Below, piece after piece: positions 33,389 through 43,456 of a DNA stretch of 64,000 bases. Origin of the DNA: Trigonopsis variabilis (taxonomy: Eukaryota; Ascomycota; Trigonopsidomycetes; Trigonopsidales; Trigonopsidaceae); contig PPXM03000005.1 in NCBI GenBank assembly GCA_003707065.3, positions 248,001-312,000 of the forward strand. Reading direction: 5' to 3'. A model generated the notes under the pieces. It searched no databases. It worked only from the letters and a program-made list of their open reading frames with translations, and had not been told where the DNA came from. Both the position numbers and the translations under genes were made by a program. Position 1 is the stretch's first letter; every line of letters starts with the position of its first letter.

Positions 33389-34187
33389 CTACTCCTTGGT
33401 CTTTTGAGTACCACGTAACAAACCAGTACGACGAGCGGCAATGAGACCAGCCTTTTGACCGGGAACGGCACCTCGGCTGATGGTAGAAGCCTTACCAATG
33501 TGTTGATGGTTACCACCACCATGGGGATGGTCGACGGGGTTCATAGCAACACCACGGGTCTTGGGCCAAGAGTTGCGCTTGACCTTGTACTTGTGGAAGG
33601 CACGACCGGCCTTGAGCAAAGGCTTGTCGACACGACCACCTCCAGCAACAACACCAATGACACCACGGGCGGTGGAAGGAACAACCTTCTTGGCACCGGA
33701 GGGAAGCTTGACTCGGGTGGTCTTGCCATCCTCGTTGTGGGAGACGACAATGACATAGTTTCCTGATGTCCGGGCAAGAGCACCTCGGTCACCGACCTTC
33801 TCTTCAACGTTGGAAACAACGGTACCTTCGGGGACGGCGCTCAAAGGAAGGACGTTGCCAATGTTGAGCGTAGCGTTCTTGCCGGCATAGATGAATTGGC
33901 CAGTGTAGAGACCCTCGTTGGCAATAAAAGTCTCTTCTCGGAGCTTGTATCGGTAGGGATCTCGGAATGCAACTTTAGCAAGAGGAGCACCGCGACCAGG
34001 ATCGTGGATGATCTGCTTGACGACACCCTTGATGTATCCGTGACGCTCGGTAAAGTCGAGTGTTCGGAGCTTGGCGGCACCCTTTCGAAGTCGGGTATGA
34101 GCAGTGAAGATGGAACCTGCACCCTTTCTCTGATTTCGGATAACGCGTCCTGCAATTAGCTCCTCATTCTCCTTAGTCCTTACCCAT
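33389..34187 (-). CDS. RPL2: Ribosomal protein uL2 (Rpl2/L8), cytosolic
   Basis: A large-subunit protein at the peptidyl transferase centre. Exons 34187-34184 (ATGG) and 34149-33389 with a 34-nt intron; 254 residues, the yeast length. Start [20 protein letters not shown]; the conserved [20 protein letters not shown] contains the His important for peptide-bond formation. Only four coding bases precede the intron. The upstream region carries a promoter module shared with the eL8 gene. Confidence 0.98.
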
Positions 34188-34207
34188 TGTGGTGAGTGTG
34201 AAGTTGT

Positions 34208-34263
34208 CCTGTGCGTGGGTATCCTTTGGTAGTGAGGGACTGTTTGCAAACCCTGGTCACGTG
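34208..34263 (-). promoter_or_regulatory. Three-element ribosomal protein promoter module (uL2)
   Basis: On the plus strand: CCTGTGCGTGGGTATC at 34208-34223, GCAAACCCTG at 34246-34255 and GTCACGTG at 34256-34263, 20-80 bases upstream of the ATG. The same words in the same order precede eL8. CACGTG is the E-box of Cbf1-type factors; AAACCCT resembles Tbf1/telobox sites; the first word read in reverse (ACCCACGCAC) is Rap1-like. The factor assignments are inference. The rest of the gap to 34620 shows no gene. Confidence 0.6.
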
Positions 34264-34620
34264 TATCGCTACACAACCACTGGATGCCAGGTTGGTTGCT
34301 AGGTGTACCCAGTGCCTTTCTAATAATGAGCGTGCTGGTGAGCCTGTTCTGAGAACTGCCCCTGTACGCACCCCTTGGCATACCGGCATCTCGAGATGGT
34401 GAGATCTGTTGATCTAGACACCATGCGTAGAAGTCATGTCGTTTGGTCACATTGCTTCTTTACGCTTGGAAGGGCGACAGATAGTAGATGTTTTTGCCAT
34501 GAGACGATATGAAAGTTATAGAACAGAGACATGTGACATCGAACAAGTCTTCAAAAAGCCATGACTACAGCAAAAGTCACATTCATGAGAGCTATAATAC
34601 AGTAATATGTGTAATGTACA

Positions 34621-35259
34621 TCAGCCGAACCGGCGTAACTAAGGTTAGAAGATATAACGTCGAGCAACATACGTGATCCAATAAGGCCTGAAGTTCAGCG
34701 TCGGTCTTCTTAGTAGCGAGACTATTGTTAGACAACGTATTACGGTGTGCATACCTTGGAATCAACGTCTTCGCCTCGTCTGCATCTTCACAAGACAACG
34801 ATCCTGACCAAGTTAGTATGTCAAGCGACAGTTCATCGACCTACCCAGTTGAGCCAACTCGAAAGGATGGAGGTTGGCGTTTTCTGGTGACTTCAACAAA
34901 TGCTCAACGGCACTGACAGTCTGCTCATCTTTAAAACGGGCAAAAACATTCAAGTACTCGAGCGTCTTCTGAAGGACTTCGTTTGTTCCGGTATAAATCT
35001 CATCTCCTGCTCCATCGTCCTCTAATTCTCCTTCTAGTTCCCCCTTTCCTTCTAGCTGTCTTCGTTTCAACACGGCATTGATCAACAGTCGAGCCTCCGA
35101 TAAGTTGAGGGTGATCAGTGGGGCCTCTTCTCCATTGTGGGTATACTGGGGCTCCAGGAACTCTGGACCCAACTTCAATGTAGTCGCATCTTCCTCTTCA
35201 CTTCCAAGATTCTGTCGTCGTCGGCGCTGCTGCTGGACCGTCGAAGTCGAAGCGTTCAT
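34621..35259 (-). CDS. RPB4: Rpb4, RNA polymerase II subunit
   Basis: With Rpb7, Rpb4 forms the stalk of RNA polymerase II and links transcription to mRNA decay. Exons 35259-34845, 34803-34755, 34721-34673 and 34638-34621; introns 41, 33 and 34 nt; 176 residues. Conserved blocks: LGPEFLEPQ, LNLSEARLLINAVLKRR, VLQKTLEYLNVFARFKDEQT and FELAQLGSLSCEDADEAKTLIPSL, ending LLDHLRRFG, consistent with the family end. The acidic insert after the first helix is variable in fungi. It is divergent from TRS23 over 193 bp. Confidence 0.93.
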
Positions 35260-35452
35260 GGTGAATGGGAGGACGTTGCGTGCGAGTCCAGACTGGCCAG
35301 CGTGACAACGCAGCAAGGACACAACGTAGAAAGGATGCAGCGACAGTATCAAGGCGACGGTGAGCACTACAGAAAGGGCCCTACGCGACAACCAGACAGG
35401 AAGACAGTCAGTCGTCATCTTACGTCCGCTGTCTACAACCCAGCACTTCCTC

Positions 35453-35956
35453 ATGGCCATTCATTCACTGTACATTTTGAACAGTGCCGGGGGTCTCATT
35501 TTCCATGTACGTGGATATCACATTGCGCTAATTTCAGCGGGACTTTTCCTCCAAACTCAACAAAATCTCTTCCAATGATGCCTTGATTCTAGCAGGAACC
35601 TTTCATGGGTATGTTTTGGTTTTGCATTGTCTAACTCAAAGTGTCCATGCCATTTCAGCTCGAATATCGCCAGTATCGGGTTCATCAGGAATCCAGGTCT
35701 TCGAAACGTCCCAATTTGCTCTACACTGTTTCCAGTCACTTACAGGTATGATCGGCGATTAGTCAAGTTAACTTTAGGGCTCAAGATACTCCTGCTCTGC
35801 GATCCGCGTCAAACTAACCCCCATGTCATTCTTCGCAAACTGTATGAGCTCTACTCCGACTATGTATTAAAGAATCCCTTTTATCAATTGGACATGCCTA
35901 TTCGGTGTGAAAGTTTCGATAGGGTGCTGAGTTCATATGTTTCTACGTTGGGTTAG
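35453..35956 (+). CDS. TRS23: Trs23/TRAPPC4, TRAPP vesicle-tethering subunit
   Basis: A core subunit of TRAPP, the Ypt1/Rab1 exchange factor at the ER-Golgi and Golgi. Exons 35453-35506, 35538-35608, 35642-35745 and 35778-35956; introns 31, 33 and 32 nt; 135 residues. It starts [18 protein letters not shown] and shows the sedlin-like motifs [20 protein letters not shown] and [16 protein letters not shown], with the hallmark [15 protein letters not shown] then MPIRCESFD. It is shorter than yeast Trs23 and similar to animal TRAPPC4 minus its PDZ-like insert. Confidence 0.93.
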
Positions 35957-36103
35957 GAATCGGGTGGGAAATCGGTGTACATAGGTAGCTATTTATCTTA
36001 GGTCGAGCCGTAGACACGCTGGTAGGGAGCCTTGTGTAGAAAGGGACTCGTCGACAGTGAAATTACCCGGTCGACAAGACAACAAGCTTGAACATACGCA
36101 ATA

Positions 36104-36805
36104 ATGGGTGAGTAAAAGCTGGTTAAAGGATGGGTATTGAGGGATAAGCGTCTGTTGAAACTGGCTGGAATGTTTGAGATTTTGATGGATGATTGCTTGG
36201 AATACTTGATCACGCAAAGAAACAGACAAGACGATGGGCTCTTTATCTAAATCACCTCTACCTCGTGTTAATTGATTGATACTAACAGTTAGCGAGTTAT
36301 CAGGATCTTGCAAGTAAGAAGTTATTTGGAACGAGACTAAACTAAGCTCAATTCTGTCAATTCTATTACCAGACTTTCGATACTGATCGAAGCAACCTTG
36401 GCAGTCTCTACGTATGTGTGATGGGGTCAAGATAAATGACTTACACTTAGCGGGATCACTCGATGCTCACCTTTGAGGGTGATCAGATCCAAGGCGCCAA
36501 GAATATCATTGAAAAGTTGGTGGTAAGCTCCACAGGCCAATACTGGGTTTTAACCTTTAGAACCTCCCTTTTCAGAAAGTCTCTCATAAAATCTCCTCTT
36601 TAGAAGCTCAGCCATCATCCAACAATGGTGTTATCGTCCTTGTTGCCGGAGAGTTATTGGCAAGTATCCGACCTGTGCTCAGGTTGCTAATCGCCAGACT
36701 GAGGGAGAAGAGCACCCTCAAAGATACTCCCAGGTCTTCAACTTGATTCAAGAAAGTGGAAATGTCTACGTGTTGAACGATATCTTCATGCTCAACTACG
36801 CCTAG
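36104..36805 (+). CDS. NTF2: Ntf2, nuclear transport factor 2
   Basis: Ntf2 carries RanGDP into the nucleus through FG-nucleoporins. Exons 36104-36107 (ATGG), 36293-36313, 36347-36411, 36451-36522, 36561-36659 and 36698-36805; introns 185, 33, 39, 38 and 38 nt; 122 residues. The joined N-terminus MASYQDLATQFCQFYYQTFD, then DRSNLGSLYRDHSMLTFEG, GAKNIIEKL, EAQPSSNNGVIVLVAGELL and HPQRYSQVFNLI match the family closely. The last intron starts GCAAGT (GC-AG class), with GCTAAT before CAG. The first intron is about five times longer than the local norm. Confidence 0.94.
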
Positions 36806-36951
36806 ATTTTATTGTTGTCAATCCTAGCTCAAATGGATGTATCGTTTCCACCCTAGCCTGACCGTAGCGCCTTTATCATTGTCGTCCTCAGGAGCCGCTC
36901 TGACTTACCAAACGGCTCCTCCCATCTCCAATCTCATCTCCTGCTCACGCG

Positions 36952-37938
36952 ATGGTTTTTATCTTAAATCAGGACGATATAGATAGCATTCTCGGCGGTC
37001 TCTCCTTAGAGGACCTCCGTCATCTCCAGTCAGTGCTGGCATCGGCTATCATAGATTATGAAGATCATCCTGACTATCAGCCAATGCGTACCGTGGTCCC
37101 CACAAAGGAAGGCTCCCACCTTTTCATGCCATACGTTGGGCCGGGTCTAATTGGTTTCAAAGCCTTGACTGGATCCAGAGAGGGCTTTAAAGGTCTTACG
37201 TGCATCTTGAATCCCAACGGTACTCCAAAGGGTATCCTCAACGCTCAGGGTGTTACTGCTTTTAGAACCGCTTTGGCGACTTCTCTGGCGCTGGATCGGT
37301 ACGCCAAAAAAGATGCCCAGGCGCTACTTGTTTTTGGAAGCGGCGCGCAAGCTCTCTGGCATGCCAGACTGGCTCTTGCATTCCGCCCTACAATCAAGAC
37401 TATCTTGGTGGTTAACCGCAATGGTGATAAGGCTGCCGCTCTTGTTGATCAATTGAAAAGCTTATTCCCCAGTCTCGACATTAAAAGCGCCCCCCTGGGC
37501 TCCAAAGAAGCCCAAGATTTTGTGGGACAGGCCGACATCATTAACGGATGTACAGCTTCGACTGAGCCGCTCTTCACCGCTCAAGGGCTCAAGCCAGGGA
37601 CATTTATTGGACTGATTGGAAGTTATAAGCCAAATATGCAAGAAATTGGACCGGACGTTGTTAGTCTCGTGAAATCGCGCATCATCGTTGACTCGATCGA
37701 AGCTAACCTGCACGAGGCAGGCGAGCTGATCATGAACGGCATCGGAAAAGACCGGCTCGTTAGCATTGGCGAGATCATAGCGGGCAGAAGCAGCGACGAC
37801 GATATAGTCCAAGGCGCAAAGACAGGCATTGTATTGTGGAAATGTGTGGGATTAAGCGTGATGGATATGAGTATAGGACAAGAGATAGTGGAGATGGCAG
37901 AGAACAAAAAGAAAGGATTTTATATATCCAAGTTCTAG
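36952..37938 (+). CDS. Ornithine cyclodeaminase / mu-crystallin family enzyme
   Basis: A single exon of 328 residues, an NAD(P)-dependent imine reductase/cyclodeaminase fold. Visible: the substrate region with MPYVGPGLIGFKALTG, the GILNAQGVTAFRTALATSLA motif, the Rossmann turn LVFGSGAQALWHARLAL, NGCTASTEPLF and GSYKPNMQEIG. Substrates in this family range from ornithine to cyclic ketimines and alanine; sequence alone does not decide which. It is colinear with NTF2 (about 145 bp apart), with no metabolic neighbour suggesting a pathway. Confidence 0.88.
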   Translation: MVFILNQDDIDSILGGLSLEDLRHLQSVLASAIIDYEDHPDYQPMRTVVPTKEGSHLFMPYVGPGLIGFKALTGSREGFKGLTCILNPNGTPKGILNAQGVTAFRTALATSLALDRYAKKDAQALLVFGSGAQALWHARLALAFRPTIKTILVVNRNGDKAAALVDQLKSLFPSLDIKSAPLGSKEAQDFVGQADIINGCTASTEPLFTAQGLKPGTFIGLIGSYKPNMQEIGPDVVSLVKSRIIVDSIEANLHEAGELIMNGIGKDRLVSIGEIIAGRSSDDDIVQGAKTGIVLWKCVGLSVMDMSIGQEIVEMAENKKKGFYISKF

Positions 37939-38063
37939 ATCGACAAGTGTACTTAGACATGACTGAGATGAGAGACAGAGCCGGTCATCGGATATTGGTT
38001 GTAGACAAAAAAATATTCAATTGCCAGAAATATACAGCATGACCGAGAGGAGGGGCGAGAGGA

Positions 38064-38537
38064 TTATTTGAGCACAGCAAAGATCTTGGGAGCAGCGCAG
38101 TCGTTGACGCAGTGTTGGAGATGGAAGAATTCCTCGATGCAATCTAGGTCTTAGCCACATTCCTCGATTCTATAAACTCACTTTCTCCTTCATAGCCTTC
38201 ACCAGCTTCCACCTTCTCTACACAGTGGTCAAAATGATGCTTGAACTCGAGGCAGGGTTTCGAGTCGGCACATTCTTAATCCAGTCAGCTCACGCGAATC
38301 TGTCTTATACTTACTGGCCTGGATTTCCGGCATTTGATCCTCAGGTTCGTCTTCATCCTCATCCTCCTCTTCCTCCTCTTCTTCCTCTCCACCCTTGTCT
38401 TCCTCCTCGGGCTCCTCGGCTGGTTCCTGGGAGTGTTAGCACAGTTTGGTCGTCTTATTTACTTCGTCCTCAGCCTTGGCGACAGTGGGAGTCAACGATT
38501 CGAACAGGTCGGCAACAAATGCGCTCACAGAGTCCAT
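38064..38537 (-). CDS. QCR6: Qcr6, acidic hinge protein of complex III
   Basis: A small intermembrane-space subunit of the cytochrome bc1 complex that helps cytochrome c docking to cytochrome c1. Exons 38537-38463, 38426-38315, 38274-38182 and 38143-38064; introns 36, 40 and 38 nt; 119 residues. The sequence has a very acidic middle (EEEEEEEDEDEDEPED) and then the conserved four-Cys helical hairpin: CADSKPCLEFKHHFDHCVEK, then CIEEFFHLQHCVNDCAAP. The acidic stretch and Cys spacing are diagnostic. Confidence 0.93.
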
Positions 38538-38718
38538 TATTTTTTCTTCTATGGGGAGATGGTCAAGTTAGAAGCAGGCCATAGCAACTAGTTTGTCAAC
38601 GACCTGATTGGGTGATTCCAGGGCCCCGTTACCCTGTCTTCGCTCGTGCCCGGCGTGTAATGGCCAAAGCGCCGTTACCCGGCCCGCTCGTTGGGTAGTC
38701 TGTCATTGTGGGCGGGTG

Positions 38719-40615
38719 ATGTCAAGCATGACAAGGTGGATAGATGGGTTACTCATTGGAACCAATGAGCTGAGTTCTGTACTTTTCCGCTTGTTTGCTT
38801 ATTTATTTCTCCGCATAGTATGTTTTCTTCTCTGTTGCTTTGTTCTAACTTGAGATTCCTACTCCGATTCTCGCCAATGCTGCGTTCGTGTCGGCTGCTG
38901 TGTATTTCTTAGGATCGTGGCCCGCGTTCCAGCGTATAAGACGATCCAAGGAGAGACTGGTTGCGTTTATCCATGGCACCAGAGACGAGATCGAAAATAA
39001 AGACGGCTCAGTGGATGTTTCTGCGAGCCAGGAAATGGATATTTATCGGACCCCAAAGGCGGGCTTCAGCACCGTTCCTAGTCTTTTAGCGGGGTCAGGA
39101 GCAAGGACGGCGACTCTTTTTAGCATCAACAACCTTCTTAATTTAATTTTGCTTGGATTTGTTCTGGATTTGACTTACTTTTCTTATTACTTCTTGCCTT
39201 TGACCGATTTAACATTTGTGCGGTTGGGCTATGTATCCGACTCGTCAGCATCTTTGACTGGACGTCTACCCGAAGTTACATCAATCCTGCGCTATCGACC
39301 TAAAGACGATCTTGACTGGGTCTATTATGGGCCTATTTCCACCACTAACGAGACCGACTGGACCTTTGGCGTTCTATTGGATTCTCTCGAGTCTAATTCA
39401 ACCTTTGAGTACGAATTTACCAATGGAATAACGGGATCGTTTAAAACTAGCCCTCAAACGGACGATGGGTCGTTTACCTTTTTGGCCACTTCGTGCCAAA
39501 AGCCCAATTTCCCCTATAAGCCATTCTCGTCACATCTTGAAATGAATGCTTTGGATATATTTAATGAGACTTTATCCTCAGCAGACTTCATGTTGATGCT
39601 GGGTGACTTTATTTATGCCGATTTGCCTAGATTCATGGGCCCAGAGGTCGAAAACTATAGGAAGCTATATCGCCAGACATATGCTAGCTTTGGAACCAAA
39701 AACATTCGAGACCTGCCGCTGATTAATGTGTTTGACGATCACGAGATCATCAATGACTTTGATAATGAGACTCCTGAGCTATACCAAAGCGCCATGGTCG
39801 CCTATCAAGAATATCAACAAAACGGCAATCCTCCTTTGAACTATGGCAACGATGTCAAGTATTATAGCTTTTCCCGTCAGGGTATCCCATTTTTCTTCTG
39901 GGATACTCGATCGTTCCGCTCGGAGAACTTCCTCCCAGACACGCTGAATAAAACAATGCTTGGCCAGCGTCAATTGGATGACTTCTTGAATTGGCTAGAA
40001 GAAAACCGTGATTCGCCTTTTAAAATCGTCATTTCGTCGGTCCCCTTCACGAAAAACTGGCCTGTGCCTAGCGCGGTCCAGTCCTATTTGAATGTGACGG
40101 ATGACACTTGGGGTGGTTTCTTGACTGAACGAGCGCATATACTAGGCAAGATGTGGGAAGTTGGTGGGGTCGTCATCATCAGCGGCGACAGACATGAGGC
40201 TGCTGCCGTGAAATTTCCTTCTCCTGACCTGATCACGCTTGATGATCATTCCGTCATTGATGACCATAGCGTGTACGAATTTTCGACTAGCCCATTTAAT
40301 CAATTCTATGTCCCTCTCTCGCAGGCTCACCGATCGATCGACTCTGGCGACCAGACCTTATTCTACTATCCAACGGGATCCCACAAGCTTGGCCGCTTTG
40401 TCATTGCTTGGGGCCCAAGCCAAGACAAAGGCGACGGCTACACCAGTTTGCGAAACGTGACCTTGGATTATGAATGCCTTGTTGACGGTGAATCGGTCTG
40501 GGAGTTCAATCTCACCCGGCAGCATACCGAGCATTACTCGTTGGGCCAAGTGTTAGAGGAGCAAAGTATCTGGGAATGGCTACGACAGCTACGATGGCGG
40601 TTATTTGGGAGATAA
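38719..40615 (+). CDS. PhoD-like metallophosphatase with membrane N-terminus
   Basis: Exons 38719-38817 and 38855-40615 with a 37-nt intron; 619 residues. The N-terminal third contains three or four hydrophobic segments (VLFRLFAYLFLRI, PILANAAFVSAAVYFLG, LLNLILLGFVLDLTYFSYYF). The PhoD/alkaline phosphatase D domain follows: ATSCQKPNFPY, DFMLMLGDFIYAD, LINVFDDHEIINDF, FFFWDTRSFRS, and VVIISGDRHEAAAV, which supplies metal-binding Asp and His. Several N-glycosylation sequons (NETDW, NSTFE, NETLS) support a lumenal or extracellular domain. The substrate is unknown. The start is one of two nearby in-frame ATGs (38719, 38728). Confidence 0.88.
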
Positions 40616-40728
40616 TCACAAAGGGTGAATGACAGTATCTAGTAAAAGTTGCATCAAGGTGACGAGTTTCTTACGTAGCATTTCCACAAGATTTCATCCG
40701 AAAATGACCAAACTTTTCTACAATACAC

Positions 40729-41579
40729 TTAGATCTTCAAAGCAGTAGCAAGAGCCTTCTCACGCTTGGTGATCTTGGCTTGAGCCTTGGCGCCCATGAC
40801 ACCACCACCCCATCTTCGGCGAGAGTCGTCATATTTCTCGACAAAGTTGGTCTTGACGGCGGAGACAAGCTTAGCAAGCTCAGCTTGGTCCTCAGATCGG
40901 ACCTCGGTCAAAGCAAGGGCGGTGGCAGTCTTCTTGTGGACCACAGTTCCGAGACGAGCCTTGCCCTTGACGATGGCGTAAGGAACACCCTGCTTTCGGC
41001 AAAGAGCGGGCAAGAAAACGACGAGCTCGATGGGGTCGACATCGTCGGCGATGAGAACAAGCTGGGCCTTCTTGTTCTCGATCAAAGAGACGATGTGGTT
41101 GATACCGTACTTGACGGCATAGGGCTTGGGAGAGACGTCTTCCTTCTTCTTTCCCTCGGCGATGGCAGCAGCCTCGGTGACCAAGCGCTGCTTCTTCTCG
41201 GCCTTGGTCTCAGGTCGGTACTTGTTGAGAAGCTTGAAGACCTGGGCGGCAGTGTTCTTGTCCAAGGTGTTTGAGAACTGAGCCAAAGCAGGAGGAACCT
41301 TGAGACGGAGCTTAAGGATCTTACGTTGACGTTGAAGTCGGACGTACTCGGGCCATTTCACGAATCGGCTGAGGTTTCTCGTGGGTTGGATATCTTGACC
41401 AACACCAAAGTTGCGAGGTCGGGCAACGATCAAAGGATTCTATCGGTTAGCAGGTAAAGTCGCGACTCGACGTACTGTTTTCGAAGGAGGAGCAGACTTC
41501 TTGGGCTGTGTCATGGAGATGTCAGCAAAGAATCTCTACAGTCTCATCTAAGAGACTCAGCCAGAAGACTTACCGCCAT
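40729..41579 (-). CDS. RPL8: Ribosomal protein eL8 (Rpl8/L7a), cytosolic
   Basis: A large-subunit protein of the L7Ae family. Exons 41579-41574 (ATGGCG), 41505-41476 (30 nt) and 41439-40729; introns 68 and 36 nt; 248 residues. The joined N-terminus [20 protein letters not shown] continues to [20 protein letters not shown]. The L7Ae core shows [40 protein letters not shown] and [16 protein letters not shown]. The end is basic. Its promoter carries the same three-element module as uL2. Confidence 0.97.
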
Positions 41580-41614
41580 TGTTGAGTGCTTGATTAGTTT
41601 GAAGACTGGATGTG

Positions 41615-41675
41615 CCTGTGCGTGGGTGTCTATGTCGGCAAACCCTGTGACGGCCATCCTTGCCCTTGTCACGTG
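41615..41675 (-). promoter_or_regulatory. Three-element ribosomal protein promoter module (eL8)
   Basis: On the plus strand: CCTGTGCGTGGGTGTC at 41615-41630, GCAAACCCTG at 41638-41647 and GTCACGTG at 41668-41675, about 36-96 bases upstream of the ATG. Order and strand match the uL2 promoter; only the last spacer differs (20 bases against 0). Confidence 0.6.
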
Positions 41676-42402
41676 GTGTGGGGCCCAGTTTTCTTGCTTC
41701 CAACCAGCGTGTAATAATCCATCACCCAGGCAACGTCTAAATGGACGGGCGTTACAAACACCCATCAGACATCTCGGTAGGAACCTCAGCGTCATGCATT
41801 GTCGCTGCCACTGAGCGCATTAGGTATTTGAGGTATTCCGGCTAGGATTGTGAATCCTGCCTTTTTTAGCCGTAGTTCTGCTCCTGTCGAGGACATTAGC
41901 AGAAGTATCTCTCTCCTCCGGTCAAGGACCACTTGCATGACAATTAGACCCGATTCTTTCTTGATCCAGCTCTTGTATTTATAAGTGTACGTCATTGTAC
42001 TAAAGTGACCTTCGCCTTGACATATGTCTGACTTCGTCCATGCATGTTCCATCGCCTTCATGGGATGGGTCAGATTTCTTGGTAAACCGCACCACGAGCG
42101 GCTCTGACATGCTGGGCATCTTAAACTAAAATTTCGGCAGCGATCGGATAATCAAAATGGTGGAAACGTAAAGAAAACGGTCTTTAATAAATTGCTCAAT
42201 ATGCTCAGCAAACTGCTCGGCACCTTCTTGGATATCCTGCGAACGATCCCTTTTTGGTACTCCATGGCCCCTCAAGCTTTTGACGGGATGCGTTACACAG
42301 GGATCACCTTGTCATCACGAGAGCCCCCGTCGATCTTTAGTCTCTGTCTCTGGTAAATTGCTGATCACTTCATTGTCGCAGGACTTGATTGATTGATAGC
42401 CA
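41676..42402. other. Divergent intergenic region
   Basis: The gap between eL8 and the acyltransferase. ATCGGATAA at 42143-42151 is one base from the ATCWGATAA site of fungal iron-regulatory GATA factors. Near the gene, GTAAAT (about 42354) to GCAG (about 42383) may be a 5' UTR intron. A 90-codon minus frame at 42061-41792 shows nothing recognisable. Confidence 0.4.
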
Positions 42403-43407
42403 ATGACTCCAGTAGCATTAAAGGAGCCAGTGACTGATTTGTTAAAGCCTTACGAGCTTGGTGGCTCGGAATGGGAGGGATCCAAGTTCCTAGCGACCGT
42501 CCGCGACGATAAACAGATTGAGCTGACAATTAAAGAGACCAATGGCCTGGTGCATATTTATAGAATACTGCGAAAGATATACTTGGATATCAAGCCCAAG
42601 ACGGTGATTGTAAAGTCTGTTCCGGCACCGGTGCTGAGTGATGCTATCAGGACAGGGCTGCTGTCTGCTGCCACTGATGGAACCATTACCTCTAGTGCCG
42701 AAACGTTTTGGCAAGTGCCAATTCCACCGTTCAACCCAGAGACTTGCACCAGCGTCGGCTGTCTCTCCTGTCTACCGTTGACGTACGTCCAGACCAAGAC
42801 GACCGTCCATCCTCGCCGGGCCCAGAAACCAGGACCGGGAGAAATCGTGTATACAAACTACATTCCTAGCCTGGATGAGAGGTTCAGTCTTAGGATGGTC
42901 GACTACGAGACTCAGTCCGAGCTTTTCGGGCAGTGGATGGATCTTCCTCGAGTCGCCGAGTTCTGGAAGATGGCGACTGGGCGAGAAGACCAGAAGAAAT
43001 ATCTCAAGGAGGTCATTGACGACCCTCATGTGCTCCCGCTGATTGGATATTTCAACGACAAGCCGTTCATGTATACCGAAGTGTACTGGGTCAAGGAAGA
43101 TCATCTGTCGCCGTTTGCTAATGGCCAGGACTACGACCGTGGCTTCCACGTTCTGGTGGGCGAACAGAAGTTCCGGGGGCCCCATCGAGTCCCCGTGTGG
43201 ATCTCGAGCATCACCCACTACATCCTGCTCAACGACCCTCGCACGACGGCCGTCTACTTGGAGCCGCGGTACGACAACGCTAAATTCATCGGATACCTGC
43301 AGCGCTCGGGATACACCAAGGTCAAAGAGTTTGATTTCCCCCACAAGCGGGCGGCGCTGATGCGAATCACAAGACACGAGTTTTTCTCACGCGGTTTATC
43401 GCTATAA
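42403..43407 (+). CDS. Siderophore-type N-acyltransferase (IucB/AlcB-like)
   Basis: A single exon of 334 residues. The C-terminal GNAT domain of the hydroxylysine/hydroxyornithine acyltransferase family is visible from about residue 160: LRMVDYETQSELFGQWMD, RVAEFWKMATGREDQKKYL, PLIGYFNDKPFMYTEVYWVK, then GFHVLVGEQKFRGPHR and LEPRYDNAKFIGYLQRSGY. The family acylates N-hydroxylated amines for hydroxamate siderophores (fungal SidF/SidL and bacterial IucB relatives). No monooxygenase, NRPS or transporter gene lies nearby, so a role in iron acquisition is inference from the family. It converges closely on VPS13 (49 bases). Confidence 0.82.
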   Translation: MTPVALKEPVTDLLKPYELGGSEWEGSKFLATVRDDKQIELTIKETNGLVHIYRILRKIYLDIKPKTVIVKSVPAPVLSDAIRTGLLSAATDGTITSSAETFWQVPIPPFNPETCTSVGCLSCLPLTYVQTKTTVHPRRAQKPGPGEIVYTNYIPSLDERFSLRMVDYETQSELFGQWMDLPRVAEFWKMATGREDQKKYLKEVIDDPHVLPLIGYFNDKPFMYTEVYWVKEDHLSPFANGQDYDRGFHVLVGEQKFRGPHRVPVWISSITHYILLNDPRTTAVYLEPRYDNAKFIGYLQRSGYTKVKEFDFPHKRAALMRITRHEFFSRGLSL

Positions 43408-43456
43408 ATATAGTACAATAGGAGCGAAATAGCCTGTAGACTATTCTTGCGTAATT

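Noticed and set aside
36108-36292. C/D box snoRNA in the long NTF2 intron
   Set aside because: GATGA-like words occur, but no CUGA lies near the 3' end at a suitable distance.
35993-36430. 145-codon and 71-codon minus ORFs
   Set aside because: They overlap NTF2 intron 1 and exons antisense, show no recognisable motif, and the NTF2 model accounts for the conserved residues.
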